From: JANWKQ01 sp964624635
Lineage (GTDB): Bacteria; Bacteroidota; Bacteroidia; CAIKAF01
Length of the DNA: 22,860 bases
Direction of reading: 5' to 3'
NCBI GenBank assembly: GCA_964624635.1
Contig: CAZUXM010000044.1
Location: 1 to 22,860 of the forward strand
Numbering within the stretch: position 1 is the first letter of the stretch; every line of letters begins with the position of its first letter. Positions 15,523 to 22,860 of the stretch are shown piece by piece. The translations under genes and the position numbers were made by a program. The notes below the pieces were generated by a model. That model was not told the DNA's origin. It saw only the letters and a list, made by a program, of their open reading frames with translations, and searched no databases.

Positions 15523-16395
15523 ATGTATATGAAAAATCTATTCATTATTTATCTCTTATTAATAACATCATCGGCTTATTCTCAAGGGAATATTATGTAT
15601 GATTATAGACTTGGATATACTGCAAAAAACTATTTCCACATTTTTGGTGACAAAGTAAATATAAGGTCTGCTGCTGATAAAAACAGCGAAGTAGTAAAAC
15701 AATTAGCGATAGGAGACTCTATAAAAGTTACAAAAATTACCGATGAAAATTTGATATTAAATGGATTGGAGTACCCCTGGGTTGAAGTAGAATGGACAGT
15801 CAACAAACAAAAGAAAACCGGGTTTATCTGGGGTGCTCTATTATCATTTTACTATGAAAGCTTCAGAACAGAAAGTGGTGTTAATTATTCCATTCATTTA
15901 GGTCCTTTAAAGCTTGACAAAACTAGCAATGAATTTTGGGGTGAAGCGAGATTAAGTTCAAACGGAGTAGTACTAGCTTCCAAAACATTTAATTTACATC
16001 GCCATAAATCTGATACCGAAACGATGAACATGGGTATTTATAAAAACACGTATTCTAGTCCTCCAAGAAGTTACCGAACCATTACATATATCTTATCGAT
16101 TGATCTGACTGTGGAAAGCTGCGGTCCTAGCGGAACTATATATGTTCTTGTACAAAATGATAAAATCATTTTCAGTGGTTCTGAGCTGGGAAGTTTTTCT
16201 GGTGGAGATTATTCTGAAGGTAATTATTTCGTTTTCCCTTGGGATAAGGGAGGAATGAAAGAAAATATATTTGAATACTACAGTTATTATGTAGCTGGAG
16301 AAGACATTGAAGGGACCACTCCTGAAACGGATACTACCTATTTAATTAACACATACACTAAAGTAAATGAAGAGTTTTTGTTAGATAAAAAATAA
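15523..16395 (+). CDS. Secreted protein with N-terminal SH3-like domain
   Basis: A 290-residue exported protein (signal peptide MYMKNLFIIYLLLITSSAYSQ; ATG 15523 or 15529). An SH3-like domain covers about 36-110: DKVNIRSAADKNSEVVKQL, then YPWVEVEWTVNKQKKTGFIWG. The remaining 180 residues have no family I recognise; they are strand-rich with one lone Cys in LTVESCGPSGTIYVL. The start lies 28 nt past the SprT stop, so co-transcription is likely. Its stop is only 4 nt from the convergent manC stop. Domain order is the reverse of the other SH3 protein at 9201-9956. Confidence 0.72.
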   Translation: MYMKNLFIIYLLLITSSAYSQGNIMYDYRLGYTAKNYFHIFGDKVNIRSAADKNSEVVKQLAIGDSIKVTKITDENLILNGLEYPWVEVEWTVNKQKKTGFIWGALLSFYYESFRTESGVNYSIHLGPLKLDKTSNEFWGEARLSSNGVVLASKTFNLHRHKSDTETMNMGIYKNTYSSPPRSYRTITYILSIDLTVESCGPSGTIYVLVQNDKIIFSGSELGSFSGGDYSEGNYFVFPWDKGGMKENIFEYYSYYVAGEDIEGTTPETDTTYLINTYTKVNEEFLLDKK

Positions 16396-16399
16396 ATAC

Positions 16400-17479
16400 C
16401 TACAAAAACTTCTCTCCCTTTTCAATTCTCACTTCGTTTACCAAAGTTTTTATCTTTTGTTCGTCTTCCATTTTACAAATGAGGAGGACGCCGTTACTTT
16501 CAGCAACGATACAATTTTCTAATCCCTGTATTACCACCAGTTTTTCTTTGGGGACGTGCACCATGCACTTATGTGAATCGTATAACATTACATTTTTACC
16601 TACTACGGCATTCGGATGTTCCTGTTTTAATTCATCGTATAATGATCCCCAGGTACCTAAATCGCTCCATCCAAAATCAGCCATAATTACATATACATTA
16701 TCGGCTTTTTCCATAATGGCAATATCGATAGAAACATTGTGCACCTCATTATAAATTTCGGCAATGGCTTTAGGTTCATTGGGGGTGTCTAATTGTGCTT
16801 CACCTTCGTTGAACAACGAAAATTCTTCAGGCATAAACTTTTCGAACACCTGCATAAAGCTGCTCAGCTTCCAAATAAACATCCCACTGTTCCATAAAAA
16901 TTCACCGCTATTCATAAAATGGCGGGCCATTTCCAATTCAGGTTTTTCAGTAAAGGTTTTTACTTTTTTTACCTCTTCGTTGCCGTTGAGTTTTGGATTA
17001 AATTGAATATATCCATAGCCGGTATCAGGCCGGGTAGGTTTGATCCCCATGGTAAGCAACACTTCATTTTCTTTGGCATAATTAATCCCAAGATTTAATA
17101 CCCTTACCAACTCTTCCTCTTTGGTCACCAAATGATCAGCAGGAGTGATAAGCATAGTAGCATTGGGATCACGCTTACGAATTTTATACGCTGCATACGC
17201 AATACATGGAGCAGTATTTTTTCTTTGTGGTTCTGCCAGTATATTATTTTTAGGAATAGCAGGTAATTGTTCAGCTACTAATGATGCATAATCTTCGTTG
17301 GTAACCACCATTACATTTTCGGGTGGAAATATAGAACTTACTCTTCTATATGTTGCCTGTAATAATGTTTCACCGGTGCCTAAAATATCAATAAACTGTT
17401 TAGGGTGATGTTGTCGGCTCATAGGCCAAAACCGGCTGCCAATACCGCCAGCCATAATCACACAATAATTTGAACTCAT
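16400..17479 (-). CDS. manC: Mannose-1-phosphate guanylyltransferase
   Basis: A 359-residue nucleotidyltransferase making GDP-mannose from GTP and mannose 1-phosphate, for polysaccharide, LPS or glycan synthesis. The signature is at the N-terminus: VIMAGGIGSRFWPMSRQHHPKQF, with the GGxGxRFWP loop and PKQF lysine. Further family motifs: EPQRKNTAPCIAYAA, TPADHLV, GYGYIQF, TEKP, FLWNSGMFIW, DFGWSDLGTW. It is the short type without the C-terminal phosphomannose isomerase domain, as usual in Bacteroidota. The ATG overlaps the TGA of the aminotransferase gene (ATGA, 17476-17479), indicating coupled translation even though the functions look unrelated. Confidence 0.93.
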   Translation of the reverse strand: MSSNYCVIMAGGIGSRFWPMSRQHHPKQFIDILGTGETLLQATYRRVSSIFPPENVMVVTNEDYASLVAEQLPAIPKNNILAEPQRKNTAPCIAYAAYKIRKRDPNATMLITPADHLVTKEEELVRVLNLGINYAKENEVLLTMGIKPTRPDTGYGYIQFNPKLNGNEEVKKVKTFTEKPELEMARHFMNSGEFLWNSGMFIWKLSSFMQVFEKFMPEEFSLFNEGEAQLDTPNEPKAIAEIYNEVHNVSIDIAIMEKADNVYVIMADFGWSDLGTWGSLYDELKQEHPNAVVGKNVMLYDSHKCMVHVPKEKLVVIQGLENCIVAESNGVLLICKMEDEQKIKTLVNEVRIEKGEKFL

Positions 17480-18738
17480 GACAATTTTTTAAGGGCTGTT
17501 CTTAATTTATCAAAAATGGCAGGAATCTCTTGCAATTTACTGGTACCAACACTTAACCGATACCATACTGATTCACGAGGTGAGCCAAATGCAAAGAAAG
17601 GGACCACCGCAAAACCTGCCTCATTTAAAATATATGAAGTAACATCATCTGTATTTTGTAAAATTTTTCCGTCAGCTGTTTTCTTTCCTTTTAAATCAAA
17701 TTTGATGGTTAAATAAATGGCTGCCTGTGGTACAATAGCATCTACAGCAAACCCTTCTGATTTAAGTTGAATAAACCCATTATAAAAAGCATCAAAACGT
17801 TGTTTTACTGTACCTTTAATCCAATCAAGATACGCATCCACTGCCGTTTTGTTATTTAAAAAATGAGTGGTAGCTACCTGCTCCGCTTTAGGACTCCATG
17901 CACCAACGTGACCCAAAATTGATTTCATTTTATTGATCACGGTATCAGGTCCAAACGCCCAGCCAACACGTACACCGGTAGCTGCAAAACCCTTGCTTAT
18001 TCCATCTACAAAAATGGTATAAGGTCTCATTTCAGGACGTAAAGTAACGGGGTCAAAGTGTTTGGTTTCACCAATGGTTAATAACCAATAAATCTGGTCA
18101 TACATGAGGTATAATGGTTTAGCATTTTCACCTCTTCTTTTATTTTCTGCTAATACAAGATCGCAAATCTCTTCTAATTGTTTTTTATCAAAAACAGTAC
18201 CTGTAGGATTGAGTGGTGAACATAATGCTAATAAACTGGCATCCTGCAAATGAGGTTTAATTTCCTCTGCGGTAGGCATAAAATTATTTTCAGGTGATGC
18301 TTCAATCATTACCTGTTGAGCTCTGCTCAAATAAGTATAGTGATTGTTGTTCCATGAAGGAACAGGAAAAATAACTTTATCCCCGGGGTCAACAATGGCT
18401 TGATAGATGGCATAAATAACCGGACGTGCTCCACCGGCTATAAGTATTTCATTTTTTGAATAATCTAATCCTCCGTAATTTTTTAAAAAAGCACTTACTG
18501 CTTCACGTAGTTCTACCACCCCTTCGGCAGCCGGATAATTGGTTTGATCATTTTCGTATGCCTTTACTATTTCCTGTTTTAGTTCACCGGGTATGGGGAA
18601 TAAAGCAGGATTAAAATCACCAATGGTAAAATTATATACAGAACTGCCTTGTTTAATTTTTTCATTAATCTCACCGGCCAGTTTTATAATTTCTGATCCG
18701 ATAAGATTTTGTGCAAGGTCTGATACTTTTTTTGACAT
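17476..18738 (-). CDS. Pyridoxal-phosphate aminotransferase class I/II
   Basis: A 420-residue fold-type I PLP enzyme of the aspartate aminotransferase family. Lys249 (FVDGISKGFAATGVRVGW) should form the Schiff base. Other positions: N177 in SPLNPTG, D214 in MYDQIYW, R257 in GVRVGW, W129 stacking region, and C-terminal FGSPRESVWYRLS with the substrate-carboxylate Arg. The PLP-phosphate loop reads GGARPVIYA at 102-110, slightly different from the usual GGKQALY. Substrate not assignable; aspartate or another alpha-amino acid is likely. Its promoter is about 50 nt upstream (18789-18820). Confidence 0.9.
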   Translation of the reverse strand: MSKKVSDLAQNLIGSEIIKLAGEINEKIKQGSSVYNFTIGDFNPALFPIPGELKQEIVKAYENDQTNYPAAEGVVELREAVSAFLKNYGGLDYSKNEILIAGGARPVIYAIYQAIVDPGDKVIFPVPSWNNNHYTYLSRAQQVMIEASPENNFMPTAEEIKPHLQDASLLALCSPLNPTGTVFDKKQLEEICDLVLAENKRRGENAKPLYLMYDQIYWLLTIGETKHFDPVTLRPEMRPYTIFVDGISKGFAATGVRVGWAFGPDTVINKMKSILGHVGAWSPKAEQVATTHFLNNKTAVDAYLDWIKGTVKQRFDAFYNGFIQLKSEGFAVDAIVPQAAIYLTIKFDLKGKKTADGKILQNTDDVTSYILNEAGFAVVPFFAFGSPRESVWYRLSVGTSKLQEIPAIFDKLRTALKKLS

Positions 18739-18788
18739 ACTCTTCTATTGAGGGATTTTCTAAAAAATGTTGGTTTTTTCTTATGGGG

Positions 18789-18820
18789 CAAACATACCTC
18801 CATCAATGCACAAATCCAAA
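18789..18820 (-). promoter_or_regulatory. Bacteroidota promoter for the aminotransferase-manC pair
   Basis: Minus-strand TATGTTTG (18789-18796) matches TAnnTTTG, with TTTG at 18817-18820 as -33 element at a 20-nt spacing. This is the most complete promoter in the window. It leaves a leader of about 45-50 nt before ATG 18738. Confidence 0.65.
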
Positions 18821-18864
18821 TTAGGATTGTGTTAATAGTTATTATTTATTCATAGTTTTTCAAT

Positions 18865-19010
18865 AGGCTGCCTTTCGGGTGTTACGCTATAGTCCTCAGG
18901 CAAAAGCCAAGCGTATTGGCGCTGTGGTGGCTACACTTGAGTTACGCCTCCTCGCTGCTCAATCCGCTAGGCCTTTGTCCTCCGGGCTACCACTTCACCC
19001 CCGGGCAGAA
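18865..19010. repeat. GC-rich hairpin-bearing intergenic repeat-like block
   Basis: About 145 nt distinctly richer in G+C than the surrounding genes. It contains the hairpin GCCAA-GCGTA-TTGGC at 18906-18920, two GTTACGC direct copies (18881 and 18941), GGGCTACCAC against GTGGTGGCT as imperfect inverted partners, and ACCCCCGGGC near 18998, the same 10-mer as at 5707-5716. No coding potential is credible. It resembles the kind of GC-rich intergenic repeat found in many Bacteroidota genomes. Confidence 0.6.
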
Positions 19011-19017
19011 AGGGTGC

Positions 19018-19112
19018 AGATTGCAAATTTCAGGTTGAAGATTGCAAATTGGATGCTGAAAACTGAACTTGAAATTTGAAACCTTCAACCTGAAACATAC
19101 CCAACCTGAAAC
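19018..19112. repeat. AACCTGAAA / TTTCAGGTT repeat cluster
   Basis: A perfect 13-bp inverted pair, TTTCAGGTTGAAG (19028-19040) and CTTCAACCTGAAA (19083-19095), encloses 42 nt. The direct copies GATTGCAAATT recur 22 nt apart, and AACCTGAAAC occurs twice (19087 and 19103). Together with the preceding block it fills the intergenic region up to the promoter at 19119. Confidence 0.7.
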
Positions 19113-19118
19113 TTTCAT

Positions 19119-19126
19119 TACATTTG
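19119..19126 (+). promoter_or_regulatory. Bacteroidota -7 promoter box for the fRMsr gene
   Basis: TACATTTG matches TAnnTTTG exactly and ends 4 nt before the ATG at 19131, so the transcript probably starts at the start codon itself. No TTG at the expected -33 distance. Confidence 0.6.
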
Positions 19127-19130
19127 TGTT

Positions 19131-19586
19131 ATGGACAATAAGCAACAAGCTTACGAAGAAGCCGTTAGTGAGATCAAAGGAATAGTAGATGGAGAACAAG
19201 ATCTGATTGCCAATCTTTCGAACATTACAGCCATTTTAAAAACCAAATTCAACTTTTGGTGGATAGGTTTTTACCTTGTAAAAAATAATGAATTGGTGCT
19301 GGGACCTTTTCAGGGTCCGGTGGCATGTACCCGAATTGCTAAAGGAAAAGGGGTTTGTGGATCCAGTTGGCAACATCAACAAACCATTCTTGTACCTGAT
19401 GTACATCAATTTCCTGGACACATCGCCTGCAGTTCAGCCAGTAATTCCGAAATTGTAATACCAGTATTTAAAAACAATGAAGTAGTAATGGTTCTGGATG
19501 TAGATAGCGAACATTATGATCATTTTAACGATACTGATAAAAAATACTTAGAAGATATTTCCGTTATCATTTCTACCATTTTGTGA
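19131..19586 (+). CDS. msrC: Free methionine-(R)-sulfoxide reductase (GAF domain)
   Basis: A 151-residue GAF-fold enzyme that reduces free methionine-(R)-sulfoxide to methionine, an oxidative-damage repair role in the cytoplasm. The three family cysteines are present at C66 (GPVACTRIA), C76 (GKGVCGSSW) and C100 (GHIACSSASNSEIVIPV), with spacings of 10 and 24 residues, the same as the E. coli YebR/MsrC triad. WWIGFYL and VLDVDSEHYDHF are further family motifs. The gene overlaps the next gene by 4 nt (GTGA), suggesting coupled translation of two otherwise unrelated products. Confidence 0.93.
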   Translation: MDNKQQAYEEAVSEIKGIVDGEQDLIANLSNITAILKTKFNFWWIGFYLVKNNELVLGPFQGPVACTRIAKGKGVCGSSWQHQQTILVPDVHQFPGHIACSSASNSEIVIPVFKNNEVVMVLDVDSEHYDHFNDTDKKYLEDISVIISTIL

Positions 19587-21208
19587 AAAAATTAGGCATA
19601 TATATCATTCTTATTTTTTTAAGCGCTTCGTGTGCTCATGAATTACCATTAACCGGAGGTGATAAAGATGTAACTCCACCTGTTGCAGAAAAATTTACCC
19701 CTTCTAATAAATCTATCCGATTTAATTCAAAAAAAATAACCATCGAGTTTGATGAATTTGTAAAACTTAAAGATCCTACCAAACAAATTTTATTAAGTCC
19801 CCCAGGCAGCAGTTTTGAGGCCACCGAAAAAGGAAAATCAATAGAAATAACTATTACATCCACGCTACGTGAAAATACTACTTATGTAATAAATTTTGGT
19901 GAAGCAGTAGTAGATAATAACGAAGGAAATGTACTCAACAACCTGGTATATTCATTTAGCACAGGTGATATTATTGATTCACTGCAAACACCTTTTAAAG
20001 TGTTGGATGCATATACATTAAAACCTTTGCAAGGGGTTCATGTTATGTTATATGAAGAGGATGTTGATTCATTACCCCTTACCTCATTACCCTACTATGC
20101 CGGCAGCACTAATGCTGATGGGAATGTAAAAATTGGTTATATGAAGCCCGGCAATTTTAAAGTATTTGCTTTGCTTGAAGAAAATAAAAACTATTTGTTT
20201 GATAAACCCAACGAAGGAATTGGCTTTTTACCTCAGACAGTTACCTCCGGTGATAGTTTGGTTAGCAACATTATGTTTTTTAGAGAAACCGTGATAGATC
20301 CAAAAATTCAAACCATAAAAATGCCAATAGCCGGGATGATTAATTTAAAATTTACAGGCAAAGTCAATAAAGAACAAATTCAGTTTATTTCAAACAATTA
20401 TCCTCTTGATACAGGCAAATTAGAATTAATTGGTCTAAAAAAAGACAGTGCTAATTATTGGTTTAAGCCCCGGTTAAACGACGATACCATCCAATTTATA
20501 TTCACAAGTAATTTAGGTGAAAAGGATACTTTCAAAACCTACCCTCGAACTATTAATTCATTTAAGAACAATATAGTTACCGGTGTAGCACCTCTCAAAA
20601 TAATCAATGCTCCCCCTGCTGATTTTGATTTTTATAAAAAACTCGAATTAGAATTTACTACACCTGTTGACTCAATGGATACCAACAGTGTTGTTTTCAA
20701 AGAAGAAGGAGCTCGAATAATTGCACAATTAATGCCTGTTGATGGTACCAATAGAAAGTTTTATTTAAATTATACTTTCAAACAATCAAAAAACTACACA
20801 ATATATTTCCCGCGAAAAAGCATTAAGAGTATATTAGGTACACAAATAGATTCTACTTACTTTACCTTTAAAACTTCAAACGATAAAAATTACAAACTAC
20901 TTACTTTACAAATAAAAAATCCAGAATATACTTCAGGTGTAGGTATATTTCAGTTAATGAATGATAAGGATGAAATTCTGGATGAACAAAAAATAAACTG
21001 GGGTGATTCAAGTGTGGTGCAATTTAAAAATTTACGCCAGGGAATTTACCGTATCCGTCTTATTTATGATACCAACGCAAATAAAGTATGGGATCCGGGA
21101 AATTACCGTGAAAAAAAGCAGCCTGAGAAAGTAGTATTTTTCCCACAGAATATTGATATCAAACCTAATTTTGATTATGAGTTGGAGTGGGATATAAAAA
21201 AGAGATAA
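19583..21208 (+). CDS. Ig-like domain lipoprotein (SbsA/Big_5 type)
   Basis: A 541-residue lipoprotein with a GTG start at 19583 within the GTGA overlap. Signal peptide MKKLGIYIILIFLSASC puts the lipid Cys at 17 (lipobox SASC). An SbsA-type bacterial Ig-like domain occupies about 30-130: TPPVAEKFTPSNKSIRF, KKITIEFDEFVKLKDP, ENTTYVINFGEAVVDNNEGN, YSFSTGD. A beta-sandwich-like region with a transthyretin- or carboxypeptidase-regulatory-like pattern follows (VLDAYTLKPLQGVHVMLYEE, AGSTNADGNVKIGYMKPGNFKV), and then further strand-rich sequence. Family members are common in Bacteroidota; the role is unknown, probably at the cell surface. Its stop lies 1 nt from the convergent DUF3109 stop. Confidence 0.85.
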   Translation: MKKLGIYIILIFLSASCAHELPLTGGDKDVTPPVAEKFTPSNKSIRFNSKKITIEFDEFVKLKDPTKQILLSPPGSSFEATEKGKSIEITITSTLRENTTYVINFGEAVVDNNEGNVLNNLVYSFSTGDIIDSLQTPFKVLDAYTLKPLQGVHVMLYEEDVDSLPLTSLPYYAGSTNADGNVKIGYMKPGNFKVFALLEENKNYLFDKPNEGIGFLPQTVTSGDSLVSNIMFFRETVIDPKIQTIKMPIAGMINLKFTGKVNKEQIQFISNNYPLDTGKLELIGLKKDSANYWFKPRLNDDTIQFIFTSNLGEKDTFKTYPRTINSFKNNIVTGVAPLKIINAPPADFDFYKKLELEFTTPVDSMDTNSVVFKEEGARIIAQLMPVDGTNRKFYLNYTFKQSKNYTIYFPRKSIKSILGTQIDSTYFTFKTSNDKNYKLLTLQIKNPEYTSGVGIFQLMNDKDEILDEQKINWGDSSVVQFKNLRQGIYRIRLIYDTNANKVWDPGNYREKKQPEKVVFFPQNIDIKPNFDYELEWDIKKR

Positions 21209-21209
21209 A

Positions 21210-21788
21210 TTATTCTGAGTCTTTTTTCAATTCAACTGCAGCTGCTTCCACCATCGAGTAAAATTCTTCTCCATACTTTCTTGTAATGGCTTCTTTCAAA
21301 AATTTGTAAACGGGTACTTGTAATTTTTCACCACAAGCACAAGCCGGCTTACATAAATGCCATACATCATAGTTAAGTGCTTCAAACTTTTTGTACTGAG
21401 TAATTCTTATTGGATATAAGTGGCATGAAATAGGTTTTTTAAAAGCAATTTTGCCTTCTTTATAGGCTTTTTCAATACCACACAACGCCATTCCGTTTTC
21501 AAAAATAGTATAGGCACATTCTTTTTCTTCACCCACCAACGGAGTAGTATAATCACCATCTGCATCAATTACCCAGTGGCCTTGTTTTTCAATGGCTTTA
21601 ATTCCTTTTTGGGGAAGGTATGGTTTTACCTCATCATAAATATCTTCAAGAATATGAATTTCTTCTTCGGTAAGTGGTGCTCCACTTGAACCTTCTACAC
21701 AACAAGCCCCTTTACAGGCATTGAGATCACAAACGAATTTTTTTTCGAATAGGTCCCGTGATAATATTTTATCTTCTATCTCAATCAC
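21210..21788 (-). CDS. DUF3109 family cysteine-rich protein
   Basis: A 192-residue cytoplasmic protein of the DUF3109 family, distantly like YkgJ-type proteins thought to bind zinc or iron-sulfur clusters. Ten cysteines: C20, C25, C29, C30 (FVCDLNACKGACC), C91, C103, C122 (ISCHLYPIRI), C146, C150 and C152 (LCKPACACGEK). The pattern and conserved H123 and Y125 suggest metal or cluster binding. The start is GTG at 21788, fitting the family's MIxIxD beginning; the -7 box ends at 21793, so an earlier start is unlikely. Function unknown. Confidence 0.85.
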   Translation of the reverse strand: MIEIEDKILSRDLFEKKFVCDLNACKGACCVEGSSGAPLTEEEIHILEDIYDEVKPYLPQKGIKAIEKQGHWVIDADGDYTTPLVGEEKECAYTIFENGMALCGIEKAYKEGKIAFKKPISCHLYPIRITQYKKFEALNYDVWHLCKPACACGEKLQVPVYKFLKEAITRKYGEEFYSMVEAAAVELKKDSE

Positions 21789-21792
21789 AGAA

Positions 21793-21800
21793 CAAAAGTA
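21793..21800 (-). promoter_or_regulatory. Bacteroidota -7 promoter box for DUF3109
   Basis: TACTTTTG on the minus strand, exact TAnnTTTG match, ending 4 nt before the GTG at 21788. It sits in the 17-nt gap after the upstream gene's stop (21806), so DUF3109 may be expressed on its own. Confidence 0.55.
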
Positions 21801-21805
21801 GTGAA

Positions 21806-22381
21806 TTACTTCTTAACCATTTTAACCTTTCCTAAAATAGAAGGAGTTTCCATTTTAGTCATCACTCCATTTTCATAATAATACGAATAGGTTTCGTCGC
21901 CTTTTATCTCAAGATTAAAAGCATGTGAATCTTTACTTACAATCTTTCCAAATTTCCCCCAACGTTCACTAAATACGGCATCCCCATCTTTAGGTTCTTT
22001 AAAGAAAATATCATAACAACAATATGAAACACTACCTGCAATGGTAGACAATCCTTTTTCTGTTTGAACTTTATAACCGGAATCTCCTACTTTGTTTACA
22101 TATGTATACCAAATAAGTTTTCCATTTTTTTTGTTTTCCATGGTGGAGGTAATGAGAATGTTGTTATCAAACTCCATGGTACATTTGTATTTATCTACTC
22201 TTGATCCAAACATAACAGAAGTAGTGCTCTCAAGAACATAAGATTTTTTTGTACCACTCACTTTACGAGTAATGTTCATGTCGCCAACATCTGCACCTAC
22301 CAAATAAATATCAAATGAGCTGGATTGAGCCGATAAAAAACCGGTAACCAAAAGTGAACAAGCAATGATTACATTTTTCAT
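21806..22381 (-). CDS. Secreted protein, DUF6134-like
   Basis: A 191-residue exported protein (signal peptide MKNVIIACSLLVTGFLSAQ; ATG 22381, with an alternative Met at 22387). The mature part alternates short strands (FDIYLVGADVGDMNITRKV, SYVLESTTSVMF, YSYYYENGVMTKME) and has KKNGKLIWYTY and VSYCCYDIFFKEP, a pattern I associate with the Bacteroidota family DUF6134. I rate that assignment as probable only. It lies 41 nt past lysS on the same strand and may be read from lysS. Function unknown. Confidence 0.65.
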   Translation of the reverse strand: MKNVIIACSLLVTGFLSAQSSSFDIYLVGADVGDMNITRKVSGTKKSYVLESTTSVMFGSRVDKYKCTMEFDNNILITSTMENKKNGKLIWYTYVNKVGDSGYKVQTEKGLSTIAGSVSYCCYDIFFKEPKDGDAVFSERWGKFGKIVSKDSHAFNLEIKGDETYSYYYENGVMTKMETPSILGKVKMVKK

Positions 22382-22422
22382 AAACATGGATTTGATTTAT
22401 AAACTCATTTTTTAAAAAAATA

Positions 22423-22860
22423 TTATTCATCCGTTTTTTCTGGTCGCATTTGAGGGAAGAATAAGACATCCTGTATACTTGGCTGATTGGTCATCAGCAT
22501 ACAAAGTCTGTCAATTCCAATACCAATACCTGAGGTAGGGGGCATTCCATATTCCAATGCTCTTAAAAAATCATGGTCAATAAACATGGCTTCATTATCT
22601 CCTCTTTCCATTAACTTCACCTGGTCTTCAAATCTTTCACGTTGGTCAATAGGATCGTTTAACTCGCTATATGCATTCGCTACTTCTTTCCCATTAATCA
22701 TCAATTCAAATCTTTCCACCAATCCTTCTTTTGAACGATGTTTTTTAGTAAGCGGACTCATTTCTACCGGATAATCAATAATAAAGGTTGGCTGAACATA
22801 ATTACCTGAAACCAAAGCCATTGGTTGTAGTATTAAGTGGAAGAAATAATAGGATTTAGT
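22423..22860 (-). CDS. lysS: Lysine--tRNA ligase, 3' part (5' end outside window)
   Basis: C-terminal segment of class II lysyl-tRNA synthetase. Conserved block: VQPTFIIDYPVEMSPLTKKH, then ERFELMINGKEVANAYSELNDP, DNEAMFIDHDFLRALEYGMP, PTSGIGIGIDRLCMLMTNQP (motif 3) and LFFPQMRP. The frame stays open to the window edge. The residues encoded beyond about 22807 (TKSYYFFHLILQPM onward) do not look like LysRS, unlike everything downstream, which may mark a sequence or assembly fault at the edge. ATG 22821 is only an internal Met if the gene is complete in the genome. Confidence 0.9.
   Translation of the reverse strand, partial: TKSYYFFHLILQPMALVSGNYVQPTFIIDYPVEMSPLTKKHRSKEGLVERFELMINGKEVANAYSELNDPIDQRERFEDQVKLMERGDNEAMFIDHDFLRALEYGMPPTSGIGIGIDRLCMLMTNQPSIQDVLFFPQMRPEKTDE

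Noticed and set aside
18865..19112. CRISPR array at the repeat cluster
   Set aside because: Copies are few, unequal in length and spacing, partly inverted, and there are no cas genes in the window.
18879..19199. Two short open frames (+ 18879-19079 and - 18987-19199) in the repeat region
   Set aside because: Their sequence simply translates the repeat blocks, and the minus one also reaches into the fRMsr gene; no credible start context.

Overview
The window (22,860 bases, AT-rich, one 25-N scaffold gap at 286-310) is a chromosomal stretch of a member of the Bacteroidota, probably a flavobacterium-like or sphingobacterium-like lineage. Four things point there: promoter boxes of the TAnnTTTG type upstream of several genes; a subtilase with a C-terminal type IX secretion sorting domain; a eukaryote-like single-chain glycyl-tRNA synthetase; and families typical of the phylum (PIN-PhoH, DUF3109, ECF sigma factor next to an outer-membrane barrel protein). 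The N-run suggests a draft or metagenome-derived assembly.

Layout, left to right. (1) 1-2006, +: 3' part of polA, then a DUF1684 secreted protein. (2) 2011-3131, -: a cyclase-family hydrolase translationally coupled to an MmcQ/YjbR protein. (3) 3224-5637, +: a tight run of a Kazal-type protease-inhibitor lipoprotein, an ECF sigma factor that must start at TTG, and a 540-residue protein that appears to join a cytoplasmic anti-sigma-like segment, one inner-membrane helix, a long polar linker and an outer-membrane beta-barrel. A strong terminator closes it, followed by a 93-nt perfect-armed palindrome. (4) 5888-6976, +: membrane fatty-acid desaturase. (5) 7022-14706, -: glyS, a small membrane protein, a secreted SH3 protein, an outer-membrane protein, PIN-PhoH ATPase and a secreted subtilase. 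(6) 14847-16395, +: SprT-like metallopeptidase and a second secreted SH3 protein. (7) 16400-18738, -: aminotransferase and mannose-1-phosphate guanylyltransferase, overlapping by 4 nt. (8) 18739-19130: a promoter and two kinds of repetitive, hairpin-rich DNA. (9) 19131-21208, +: free methionine-(R)-sulfoxide reductase coupled to an Ig-like lipoprotein. (10) 21210-22860, -: DUF3109 Cys-rich protein, a DUF6134-like secreted protein and the 3' part of lysS.

Most of the window is housekeeping. The part most worth attention is the Kazal / sigma / envelope-spanning barrel run at 3224-5637. Its layout suggests that an outer-membrane or surface signal could be passed by a single polypeptide to a cytoplasmic sigma factor. 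Other points of interest are near-leaderless promoters in front of three genes, long palindromes at 5729-5821 and 10907-10943, repeat clusters at 6980-7014 and 18865-19112, and three convergent gene pairs whose stop codons lie 1-4 nt apart. No tRNA, rRNA, CRISPR array, insertion sequence or phage gene was seen.
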